This document shows positions 1-6,273 of a stretch of 6,592 bases of DNA, piece by piece. The position numbers were made by a program, and so were the translations under genes. Position 1 is the stretch's first letter. Each line of letters starts with the position of its first letter. Source of the DNA: an uncultured Kouleothrix sp. GTDB taxonomy: Bacteria; Chloroflexota; Chloroflexia; Chloroflexales; Roseiflexaceae. The notes beneath the pieces were generated by a model that searched no databases, was not told the origin of the DNA, and worked only from the letters and a program-made list of their open reading frames with translations. The stretch spans positions 1 through 6,592 of the forward strand of contig CALLYN010000236.1 in assembly GCA_937858455.1 (NCBI GenBank), read 5' to 3'.

Positions 1-325
1 TCGGCTCGACGGTCGTAGTCGTAGTAGTCGGCTCGACGGTGGTCGTAGTCGTAGTGGTCGGCGGCTCGGTTGTGGTCGTGGTGGTGGTCGGCGGCTCGGT
101 TGTGGTCGTGGTGGTGGTCGGCGGCTCGGTTGTGGTCGTAGTGGTGGTCGGTGGCTCGGTTGTGGTCGTAGTGGTGGTCGGCGGCTCGGTTGTGGTCGTA
201 GTGGTGGTCGGCGGCTCGGTTGTGGTCGTGGTGGTGGTCGGCGGCTGGGTCGTGGTCGTCGTGGTAGTCGTCGGCGGCTGGGTCGTGGTCGTGGTGGTCG
301 TGGTTGTGGTCGTGGTCGTCGTGGT
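1..325 (-). repeat. Thr-rich low-complexity tract with six 30-bp tandem repeats (61-240)
   Basis: Read on the minus strand the tract encodes fifteen Thr, QPP, eight Thr, QPP, then units of seven Thr plus EPP, and finally seven Thr-VEP and six Thr-VEP at the window edge. Six units of exactly 30 bp fill 61-240. They differ only at unit position 20 (G or A) and once at unit position 2 (C or T); both changes are silent (ACC/ACT and CCG/CCA). Such repeats can expand or contract by recombination, changing tail length in whole 10-residue steps. Thr with nearby Pro is the composition of mucin-type O-glycosylated stalks. Confidence 0.95.
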
Positions 326-1165
326 GTTGTCCAGGCGCACCTGGATATTGCCGCCGCTCAGCTTCGTGCCGGCATACGAGTTATCCGACTGGTTTATCTG
401 GTTATCGTAGATGACGACGCCTTCCGTGGTGGTGATCTTGATGCGGAAAGTATCGCCGCCCCGGTTGTCGTGCTCGTCGTGCTCGTGGTTGTTGTTGCCG
501 CCGTCGGTGACGGTGAGCAAGAAAATGAAGCTGCCCTTGCCGTTGATCGTGCCGATGCCCCTGAGCTTGGCGCGCGAGCCGGATCCGCTCAGCGAGGTGA
601 AGCTAGTGCTCTTGAACTTCAGGTTGCCGGCTTTGAATTGGAACTCAAGGCGGCCGGTGGGCGGGCCTCCGTTGGAAGGGAGCGTCGCACTGAAGTCAAA
701 CGTCGCCTTGCCCTTCGCCGATTGCTTTTTGGGGTAGGCGCCGGCAGGCGAGTTGATCCAGCCGCTGCCGCTGATATAGTTCTTTTTACTCCCCGCCAGC
801 GCCGTCTGTACCGGCGTGACGACCGGCAAGAGCGCCAGCGAAAGGCCAGCGGCGGCCAGCATTTTGAAGAAGCGCCGCCGCTCCGGGTCGGAGGGGCGGA
901 TCACGCTTGTCTGGAGCAGGCCGGCCTTGCTCAGCTCGTCGAGCGACAGCTCCAGCAGCTTCTCGGCGTGCTGCTCGGTCAGGTTGAACTTGAGGCGCAG
1001 GAGGTTGGCCAGCTGCTGCGGCGAGGTCTCGCCGTCGCAGTGCTGCCAGACGAGCGCGGTTGTGGTGTTCAACACATAGGTCGTGCTATTCTGCACGTTG
1101 TAGACGCCGAGTCCGTCGCCGACAGCAACCGTGCGGGCGCGGGCAATACGTTGTGGGTTGCTCAT
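1..1165 (-). CDS. PqqD-like / internal Tat signal / post-COAP-1-like protein with mucin-like Thr-Pro tail (3' end outside window)
   Basis: The 388 visible residues start at ATG 1165, five bases after an AAAGGA Shine-Dalgarno element (1171-1176). Residues 12-85 resemble the PqqD/RiPP-recognition fold: a short beta N-terminus, then ALVWQHCDGETS, then helices ending DELSKAGLL. Residues 95-124 form a twin-arginine signal, ERRRFFKML followed by a hydrophobic stretch and an ALA-G cleavage site. It is internal, so the PqqD part should stay in the cytoplasm. Residues 129-255 match my memory of post-COAP-1 domains (GSGWINSP, FQFKAGNLKF, GTINGKGSF, FRIKI...VIYDN) and contain a charged insert HEHDEHD at 227-233. 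From residue 281 the chain is almost pure Thr broken by QPP, EPP and VEP. Neighbouring glycosyltransferase genes suggest an O-glycosylated surface or secreted protein; this is inference. The C-terminus, and any wall anchor, is not visible. Plus-strand Val-rich reading frames here are shadows. Confidence 0.85.
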   Translation of the reverse strand, partial: MSNPQRIARARTVAVGDGLGVYNVQNSTTYVLNTTTALVWQHCDGETSPQQLANLLRLKFNLTEQHAEKLLELSLDELSKAGLLQTSVIRPSDPERRRFFKMLAAAGLSLALLPVVTPVQTALAGSKKNYISGSGWINSPAGAYPKKQSAKGKATFDFSATLPSNGGPPTGRLEFQFKAGNLKFKSTSFTSLSGSGSRAKLRGIGTINGKGSFIFLLTVTDGGNNNHEHDEHDNRGGDTFRIKITTTEGVVIYDNQINQSDNSYAGTKLSGGNIQVRLDNTTTTTTTTTTTTTTTQPPTTTTTTTTQPPTTTTTTTEPPTTTTTTTEPPTTTTTTTEPPTTTTTTTEPPTTTTTTTEPPTTTTTTTEPPTTTTTTTVEPTTTTTTVEP

Positions 1166-1265
1166 AGGTTTCCTTTTCTGCTGTTGTTGGGCGTGCGAGC
1201 AAACAGGAACGTTTGGGCTCTACGCGTCTCCTGCGAGGGAGATTGCCGCCAGGTGAAATCTTTGT
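1166..1265 (-). other. Spacer between the GT2 gene and the PqqD/Tat gene
   Basis: The 100-bp gap contains the Shine-Dalgarno element of the downstream gene and two weak hairpins: 1200-1204 with 1211-1215 (plus an outer GAG/CTC pair at 1197-1199 and 1218-1220), and 1227-1231 with 1238-1242. Neither is followed by a T-run on either strand, so I do not call a terminator, and I see no convincing promoter. Read-through from the glycosyltransferase gene is likely. The hairpins could modulate the level of the exported protein relative to the enzymes, which is only a suggestion. Confidence 0.35.
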
Positions 1266-2069
1266 TTATGCTGGCACCTCCTGTGGCTGAGCCGCGGGTT
1301 CGAGCTGTAACGATGCGATGTAATCGTCAACCAGCTTTTGGTAGTCGGTCTTCCAGCGCGGCGTCAGCGCGATGTGGCCCTGGCGAACCTCGCCCTTCTT
1401 GGCGCGCTGCCGAACATACTGCTCCACTTCCTGGTGGCCGATGTTTGAGTTGGGGCGGTAGGTGCCGTAGACGCTCATATGGTAGGAGCCGATGCCGCCC
1501 CAGCGGTAGATGTAATAGAGCTCTTCGAGCTTAATGGCCTTGTACGGCGCGACCGAGCCGCGGAAAGCTTTCCCAAGCCGCGTCTCGAACACCTGGTCGT
1601 AGCCGGATCCCTCCGGCGGGTAGCCGTGCACCGCGTCGAACAGCGCCCGCGACCAGCAGCTCCCGGCGTGAAAGAAATTGCCTACCGGGCCGCTCAGGGT
1701 GCCGCGATCCCAAAACCAGGCTTTGTCTGGCTTGAAAAAACCTTTCTTGGGCTCGAAGTGCCGCACCGAAAACGCGAGCCGGTGCGGCAGGTAGATGTCG
1801 TCGTCGTCCCAGACGAACAGCAGATCGTATGTGGCCAGCGCAACGGCCAGGTTCATCTTCTGGCCGACCGTGTGCAGCCGCTTGGGCAGGTTGACCACGT
1901 GCACCTCGGGGTGCTCGAAGGCAAGCGTCTGCTGCTCGTAGTCGTTCAGGACGATCAGCTCCTTCGGGCCGGCGTAATCCTGGCGCAGAAACGACTCGAT
2001 GCTTTCTTCCAGCAGCTCGGGCCGGGCGTAGGTCAGGCAGATGCAGCTGACACCGGGCGTTTGATCCAT
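1266..2069 (-). CDS. Stand-alone family-2 glycosyltransferase (GT2-A paralogue)
   Basis: 267 residues starting at ATG 2069, chosen because GGAGGAG sits eight bases upstream; a longer frame reaching 2453 would overlap the upstream gene by over 300 bp in another frame and has no support. The GT-A nucleotide-sugar fold is visible: VSCICLTYARP (residues 7-17), ESFLRQDY (25-32), ELIVLNDY (37-44), and the metal-binding acidic cluster DDDD (88-91) in FVWDDDDIYLPHRL. A conserved second half follows (KAWFW, NFFHAGSCWSRALF, ELYYIYRWGGIGSYH). No signal peptide or membrane helix is seen, so it should be cytoplasmic. Residues 6-56 match residues 690-740 of the upstream multidomain protein at 40 of 51 positions, so the two are duplicates. 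It starts 38 bp after the upstream stop codon, consistent with one operon. It probably transfers a sugar from an activated donor; donor and acceptor cannot be told from sequence. An acceptor role on the Thr-rich neighbour is inferred from context. Confidence 0.9.
   Translation of the reverse strand: MDQTPGVSCICLTYARPELLEESIESFLRQDYAGPKELIVLNDYEQQTLAFEHPEVHVVNLPKRLHTVGQKMNLAVALATYDLLFVWDDDDIYLPHRLAFSVRHFEPKKGFFKPDKAWFWDRGTLSGPVGNFFHAGSCWSRALFDAVHGYPPEGSGYDQVFETRLGKAFRGSVAPYKAIKLEELYYIYRWGGIGSYHMSVYGTYRPNSNIGHQEVEQYVRQRAKKGEVRQGHIALTPRWKTDYQKLVDDYIASLQLEPAAQPQEVPA
1311..2054 (-). repeat. Duplicated GT2 module, copy 1 (stand-alone gene)
   Basis: This stretch aligns along its length with 3113-3841 inside the upstream gene. 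The best DNA match is 1942-2051 against 3729-3838, where 96 of 110 bases are identical with no gaps. Similarity fades toward the C-terminal half but key blocks persist (AWFW, SRALF, YYIYRW, GSYH, QGxIxLxPxW). Confidence 0.85.
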
Positions 2070-2077
2070 CGTACGTT

Positions 2078-2084
2078 CTCCTCC
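2078..2084 (-). promoter_or_regulatory. Ribosome binding site that fixes the GT2 start
   Basis: GGAGGAG on the minus strand, eight bases before ATG 2069. It is the strongest Shine-Dalgarno element in the window and decides in favour of the 267-residue product over the longer overlapping reading frame. Confidence 0.85.
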
Positions 2085-2107
2085 GCTGCTTGCCGCAGGG
2101 CCGCGCG

Positions 2108-5100
2108 TCATACGTTGCAGCTGTCCTTGAAGCGCTCGAAGTACCAGTCGTCGTCGTGCACGCGCCGGGCGGCAAACTCGGCGCGCCGCTGCCAGACATC
2201 GCTGTCGACGGCGTGGGCCATGGCCGGGCCGAAATCGCCCTGGCTCTTGAGCGCATTGACGACCCGGCCGATACGCTCCTGGCTGAAGTGCAGCAGCGCC
2301 ACGCGCAGCTGGTTGTGCGTCACAATGCCGTGCTTCAGCTGCAGCGGGTTTTCTTTGCGAAAGTAGTGCAGGATGGCCACCTCGGGCACGACCCAGACCT
2401 CGTAGCCCAGCAGCCAGTAGCGCACGCACAGCTCCAGATCTTCCGAGCCCCACTGCGGCATGCCTATGTCAAACGCCCCGGCGCGGTCGAGCGTCTCGCG
2501 GCGTATGGCCATGAAGCCGCCGCCCAGCGACGGCACCGGGTAAGGCTCGGCCTGCTTCCATCCCAGCCACTCGACGCGCAAGTTTGGCTCGGCAATGCGC
2601 TGCGCGTACGCGGCGTTGTGCTCGGGCTTGCCCATGATGCCAATGCCGGGGCCGACGACGCCGACATTCGGGCGGTTGAGCGTGGCGACCACCGGCTGCC
2701 ACCAGTGCGGCGGAATATCGATATGCGCGTCGGCGAAGACGATCACCTCGCCGCGCGCCGCCTCGAGCCCGCGGTTACGCGCCCCCGCCACGCCCAGCGG
2801 CCTGGCCGACTGGATGAGCAGCACGTCGTCGCAGCTGCTCGTGCGGTTCGCGAGAAAATCGGCGCTGCCGTCGGTCGAGCCGTTGTCGACGACAATCACC
2901 TCGCATCGGGCCGGCAGCGTGGCCTGGAACTGCTCGACGGTGCGCCGGAGCAGCACCGATTCGTTTAGGGCCGGCAAGACGACGCTGATTCTGAGCGGGT
3001 GGTTGTTCTTGAACAGCGCGTCAGCCGCCGCTTCGTCCATCGGCGGCGGCCCCGGAATGGCGAAATACGGCGGAGGAAACGTCTCGGCCGCCGGGGCCGT
3101 CTCGGGCGCGCGCTCGCCCAGGAAATCGCGCACCAGTGCGGCGTAGTCGCTGTTCCAGTGCGGCTCAAGCACGATCCGCCCCTGCGGGATGCGGCCGCGC
3201 GCGACCTGCTCTTGCATATACGCCAGCACGCCGCTGTCGGCCGAGCCATTCTGGCCCGAGGCGCTCAGGTGGTACGAGCCGGTGCCGGCCCAGCGGTAGA
3301 TGTAGTAGAGGTCTTCGGGCGCGAGCGGCTGGCCCTTGGTCGCGCCTGCCCGCAGCTCTTCGCAGGCCCGCTCGAACCTGACGTCGAAGGCAGTGCTGAT
3401 GTGCTGGTAGCCCTGGGTTTCGGCGAACAGCGCGCGCGAGAAGCAGCAGCCGCCGTGAAAGATATTGCGCTCGGGGCCGCTGACCTTGCCGTTGTTCCAG
3501 AACCAGGCGCGCTCGGCTTTGAAAAACCCGCGCCTTGGCGCGAAGCGCGCCACCGAGAGCGAGAGCCGGTGCGGCAGGTAGATGTCGTCGTCGTGCCAGA
3601 CGAACACCAGGTCGTGCGAGCAGAGCGCCACCGCCGCCTGGTACTTCTCGCCCACCGAGGCGAAGCGCTGCGCCAGGTTGACGATGCGCACCTCGGGGTG
3701 GTCGAAGCTCAGGGTCTGGTCGGGGTAGTCGTTCAGGACGATCAGCTCTTTCGGGCCGGGGTAATCCTGGCGCAGGAACGACTCGATCGCTTCTTCGAGC
3801 AGCGCGACGCGGCCGTAGGTCGGGCAGATGCAGCTCACCGGCGGGGCCTCGCTCAGCCCTGCCGCCCAGCGGCTGGCTGGCGCGGCGTGGGCCTGCGGCT
3901 CGGAGGCGACGCTCTCGGCCTCGACGGGCGGCTGCGCCGGGTCGCTTTCATCCTGGAGGCTGCGCAGCGTGTCGAGCACGGCCGGGGCCAGAATATGCTG
4001 CTGGAATTCCTGGGCGTATGCCTCGGGCGTCTGCTCGGGGCCCAGCTGCTCGGCCTCGAACTGCTCGAGCAGGTGCTGCGGGTACGGCAGCAGCACGGCG
4101 AACGGCTCGCCGGCCGCGAAGCGCACCGCCTGGCCGGCGCGGGTGAACTGCCAGCAGGCGGTGATCGTGACCGGCAGCAGCGAGGCGTCGAGGATCTGCT
4201 CAAGCGCGGCCAGGCCGTCCTTGGGCGCGTTCACCGGGCCGCGCACCCACAGGCTGGTCTCCTCCTCGGTCTGGATCTGGTAGCCGGGGTAGAAGCTCAG
4301 CCGGCCGCCGCCCAGCAGGCTGCGCACAAACGGCGGCGTGCCGGCCTCGGGCGCGTCGAGTTGGATGTGGATGTCCTCCGGCCGCGGCCCGCCGTTCCAG
4401 CTGGCCTCGAAGCCGTATGGGCAGCGCAGCTCCCAGCCGATGGCCTCGGCCGCGCCTGGCGCGGGCGGCTGCCCCAGCGTCGCGACTTCCAGAGTGGCGG
4501 CGTGGCTGTGCAGCTGGTACGCGGTGAGCTTCACAGCCGGGCCTGGCTGGGGCTTTTCCTGGGGCTGTTTCGCCGGGAGCGCCTGGCGGTAGACGACGCG
4601 GCCGTGCGGCTCGGGCGGCGGCAGCGCCCGAGCGATCAGCGGCATCCAGAGGCGATCCCAGTCGCGAGCCGAATCCCACGGCAGTTGCAGGCGCGGCCAG
4701 CCAGCGAATGCAGCCTGCCCGGCGAGCGCTGAGCCGAGCACGGCGCCTGGCGCGCCCAGCCGCAGCCAGTGGCTCTGCTGGGCGAGCGGCCGGTGCGCCA
4801 GAACCACGATGGGCTTGTTCGCGAACAGTGCCTGGTGCTGCGGCCCGACCTCGCCATCGTGCAGCAGCACCACGTCGGCGGCTGCCACAAGCTCGGCGGC
4901 ATGGTTGGCTGCCGCCATTCCATCGGGTGCTTGCTCCGGCGGGCCGCCCCAGACGCACGAGGCAGCGTGAGGGGTATGCTCGGTGATCTGGCGCGCCAGC
5001 AGCGCGGGCAGCCCATCCAGCGGCTCAGTGGCATACGACACAATCCGCAGGGCCCGGCCGTGATCGGCGCGCGGGCGGATCGGCAGCGCGGTGGCCGAAC

Positions 5101-5908
5101 GGTTTTGCGAAAAGATGATCTCGCGATTCTGGCGTGAGACTTGGACTGGCGCGGCGGCGGCTGGCCCGGCCTTGGCCGTTTTCTGCTCGTGGTAGCTGCG
5201 AACCCACTGCTCGGATAGCTCGTCGGCTTGCTTCTTGTAGCGCGGCTGGCCGATCACAAGATCGCCTGGGACGGCGAGCGGCAGAAAATCGAGCACCTGG
5301 CGCGCGACCGCCGCGTGATCGTGGGCAAGATCCTCGTAGGCCAGCTCCAGCGGCTGGACGCCGCACGTCTCAAAAAGGAGCTGCCAGGCTGCCTCGTGCT
5401 GGCCGATCTGCTGTATCAGCCCGTCGATCGCGTCCAGGTCGAATGTCGGCTGCGCCGCCGGGGCCGCACGGCCAGCCCGCACCCACGTATCGGTCTCCCA
5501 CCATATATCCGTCTGCAAAGCCTTGAGGCACGAGACGGCCTGGCGGACTTTATCGCGCCGCGTCAGGCGAATGTAGCGCGCGCCTGGCAGCCAGTGCTGC
5601 AGCAGCTCGGCGGCGCCGACGCCGCGGAACTCGGGGAGTTCGCGTAGCCTCTGGATCAGCTGGAGCAGCTGCCACCACTGGATTTTGGCGCCGAACACGC
5701 CATTCGGCGTTGCGCCCTCTTCGATGATACGCTCGAATGCCAGTGGGTAGTCGATCTTGTCCGCCTGCCCCGCAAGCCGCTTCAGGCTCGCCGGGTGGAG
5801 CGCCTCCTGCGGCCGGCCGGCCAGGCCGGTGCTCGCCAGGGCGTCGCAGAGCACGTAGCTGCCCGTGCGCTCAGTAGTGCAGATCAGGTACGCAATCGGA
5901 TGTTGCAA
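2108..5908 (-). CDS. Five-module sulfotransferase-glycosyltransferase fusion (Stf0 / GT-B-like / DUF6065-like / GT2 / GalNAc-T-like GT2)
   Basis: 1266 residues from a TTG start. Residues 1-240 match the Stf0 sulfotransferase family as I recall it from mycobacteria: the PAPS loop region AYLICTTERTGSYVLCDAL, GRPQE with the likely catalytic Glu35, TPNGVFGAKIQWWQ (67-80), RRDKVRQAVSCLKALQT (117-133) and RQADELSEQWVRSY-like end (KKQADELSEQWVRSY, 225-239). Residues 285-425 look like one Rossmann half of a GT-B enzyme (RIVSYATEPLDG, ADVVLLHDG, KPIVVLAHRP). Residues 458-615 resemble DUF6065 (LWVRGPVNAPKDG, WQFTRAGQ, GEPFAVLLP). Residues 616-689 are an Ala/Pro/Glu linker. Residues 690-932 are GT2-A with HDDD at 772-775. 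Residues 972-1185 are GT2-B: VVDNGSTDGS, DAH (1060-1062), WGSEDLEL (1153-1160), HYFR (1181-1184). No signal peptide or membrane helix is seen, so the enzyme should be cytoplasmic. It probably installs sugars and a sulfate on one acceptor. It is the first gene of the presumed operon. Stf0 and the two GT2 domains are firm; the two middle domains are tentative. Confidence 0.92.
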   Translation of the reverse strand: MQHPIAYLICTTERTGSYVLCDALASTGLAGRPQEALHPASLKRLAGQADKIDYPLAFERIIEEGATPNGVFGAKIQWWQLLQLIQRLRELPEFRGVGAAELLQHWLPGARYIRLTRRDKVRQAVSCLKALQTDIWWETDTWVRAGRAAPAAQPTFDLDAIDGLIQQIGQHEAAWQLLFETCGVQPLELAYEDLAHDHAAVARQVLDFLPLAVPGDLVIGQPRYKKQADELSEQWVRSYHEQKTAKAGPAAAAPVQVSRQNREIIFSQNRSATALPIRPRADHGRALRIVSYATEPLDGLPALLARQITEHTPHAASCVWGGPPEQAPDGMAAANHAAELVAAADVVLLHDGEVGPQHQALFANKPIVVLAHRPLAQQSHWLRLGAPGAVLGSALAGQAAFAGWPRLQLPWDSARDWDRLWMPLIARALPPPEPHGRVVYRQALPAKQPQEKPQPGPAVKLTAYQLHSHAATLEVATLGQPPAPGAAEAIGWELRCPYGFEASWNGGPRPEDIHIQLDAPEAGTPPFVRSLLGGGRLSFYPGYQIQTEEETSLWVRGPVNAPKDGLAALEQILDASLLPVTITACWQFTRAGQAVRFAAGEPFAVLLPYPQHLLEQFEAEQLGPEQTPEAYAQEFQQHILAPAVLDTLRSLQDESDPAQPPVEAESVASEPQAHAAPASRWAAGLSEAPPVSCICPTYGRVALLEEAIESFLRQDYPGPKELIVLNDYPDQTLSFDHPEVRIVNLAQRFASVGEKYQAAVALCSHDLVFVWHDDDIYLPHRLSLSVARFAPRRGFFKAERAWFWNNGKVSGPERNIFHGGCCFSRALFAETQGYQHISTAFDVRFERACEELRAGATKGQPLAPEDLYYIYRWAGTGSYHLSASGQNGSADSGVLAYMQEQVARGRIPQGRIVLEPHWNSDYAALVRDFLGERAPETAPAAETFPPPYFAIPGPPPMDEAAADALFKNNHPLRISVVLPALNESVLLRRTVEQFQATLPARCEVIVVDNGSTDGSADFLANRTSSCDDVLLIQSARPLGVAGARNRGLEAARGEVIVFADAHIDIPPHWWQPVVATLNRPNVGVVGPGIGIMGKPEHNAAYAQRIAEPNLRVEWLGWKQAEPYPVPSLGGGFMAIRRETLDRAGAFDIGMPQWGSEDLELCVRYWLLGYEVWVVPEVAILHYFRKENPLQLKHGIVTHNQLRVALLHFSQERIGRVVNALKSQGDFGPAMAHAVDSDVWQRRAEFAARRVHDDDWYFERFKDSCNV
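3113..3841 (-). repeat. Duplicated GT2 module, copy 2 (GT2-A domain of the fusion enzyme)
   Basis: Partner of the 1311-2054 copy, located as residues 690-932 of the 1266-residue protein. The copies are in direct orientation about 1.8 kb apart, so they could recombine, deleting the GT2-B segment between them. Confidence 0.85.
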
Positions 5909-5915
5909 GCCCTTG

Positions 5916-5919
5916 CTCC
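5916..5919 (-). promoter_or_regulatory. Ribosome binding site supporting a TTG start
   Basis: GGAG on the minus strand, seven bases before TTG 5908. The nearest ATG, at 5922, is in a different frame and reaches a stop after 16 codons. The Stf0 homology (HPIAYLIC) begins two residues after the TTG, so the TTG start fits both spacing and family N-terminus. A TTG start may lower translation of this very large enzyme. Confidence 0.7.
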
Positions 5920-5950
5920 ATCTGTGTGATGCTATTTTGCGTGGGAGCGT

Positions 5951-5956
5951 ATTATA
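5951..5956 (-). promoter_or_regulatory. -10 element of the operon promoter
   Basis: A perfect TATAAT on the minus strand, which would place the transcription start near 5944 and give a leader of about 36 bases before the TTG codon. No good -35 hexamer is found at 16-18 bp; the nearest match, AAGACA, lies 20 bp upstream. Dependence on an activator or another sigma factor is therefore possible. Confidence 0.6.
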
Positions 5957-5959
5957 GGG

Positions 5960-5984
5960 TTAAGACGATGCCTAACTGTCTTAA
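5960..5984. promoter_or_regulatory. Inverted repeat overlapping the -35 region (candidate operator)
   Basis: TTAAGAC at 5960-5966 and GTCTTAA at 5978-5984 are perfect 7-bp inverted copies 11 bases apart. Relative to the predicted start near 5944 they cover about -16 to -40, the space where the -35 box should be. This is typical of a dimeric regulator site. The binding protein is unknown; the adjacent LuxR-type regulator is one candidate by position only. Confidence 0.4.
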
Positions 5985-5997
5985 ACAGCGCCAGAGC

Positions 5998-6043
5998 AAA
6001 AAAAGAAGGACGCTACGGCGCCAGCAACACGCCGGCCGTAGCG
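5998..6043 (-). terminator. Rho-independent terminator upstream of the operon promoter
   Basis: CGCTACGGC (6043-6035 read on the minus strand) pairs perfectly with GCCGTAGCG (6019-6011) across a 15-base loop. It is followed on the minus strand by TCCTTC and seven T at 6004-5998. The orientation stops leftward transcripts arriving from the regulator gene and lies just before the TATAAT promoter, so the biosynthetic operon is insulated and has its own start. Confidence 0.75.
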
Positions 6044-6167
6044 CTTCGACCGGGCGCGGTCAGGCTCGGCTTCATTCTGAGCGCAAGCCTCACGGCTGGG
6101 CGGGCTGTGCGCGCAAAGCGCGAGCACGGCGTCGATCGGCCCATGCCGGCAACAGCTAGTTCAAACG

Positions 6168-6188
6168 CATATACGCCAACAGTATATG
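6168..6188. repeat. Short inverted repeat in the AT-rich patch
   Basis: CATATAC at 6168-6174 and GTATATG at 6182-6188 are perfect 7-bp inverted copies separated by seven bases. The 14-bp centre spacing suits a dimeric DNA-binding protein, though no promoter is convincingly attached. Confidence 0.4.
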
Positions 6189-6214
6189 AATGTAGTGCCG
6201 TGGCCTACAGCCGG

Positions 6215-6247
6215 TTGTTATATTTCCAACCTGGACATTTGTTATAT
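6215..6247 (+). repeat. Direct repeat TTGTTATAT, two copies 24 bp apart
   Basis: The 9-mer occurs at 6215-6223 and 6239-6247. The first copy also lies in a small hairpin (GGTTG 6213-6217 with CAACC 6227-6231). A 9-mer repeated this close is notable in a GC-rich genome, but AT-rich patches produce such matches more readily. Confidence 0.35.
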
Positions 6248-6273
6248 GCGCGCTCATACTACTCCGTCCGGTC

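Noticed and set aside
61..240. CRISPR array
   Set aside because: The 30-bp units are contiguous with no spacers and encode an in-frame Thr/Pro repeat.
39..410. Plus-strand open frame rich in Val and Gly-Gly-Ser/Trp
   Set aside because: It is the reverse complement of the Thr/Pro repeat tract of the minus-strand gene, whose N-terminal domains, start site and Tat signal are recognisable.
2070..2453. N-terminal extension of the GT2 gene upstream of ATG 2069
   Set aside because: It would overlap the fusion gene in another frame, has an Arg/Ala-rich composition typical of shadow frames, and a strong ribosome binding site favours the internal ATG.
470..4732. Long plus-strand open frames (470-1534, 1479-2366, 2090-2968, 2999-4732)
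   Set aside because: They lie opposite genes with clear domain homology, have no family motifs, and are the expected by-product of GC-rich third positions.
5926..6159. Plus-strand 77-codon open frame in the intergenic interval
   Set aside because: Arg/Lys-rich composition without motifs, it crosses the terminator and promoter elements, and no ribosome binding site is evident.
6232..6260. Plus-strand promoter TGGACA-N17-CATACT
   Set aside because: The -10 match is only four of six and no plus-strand gene follows it.
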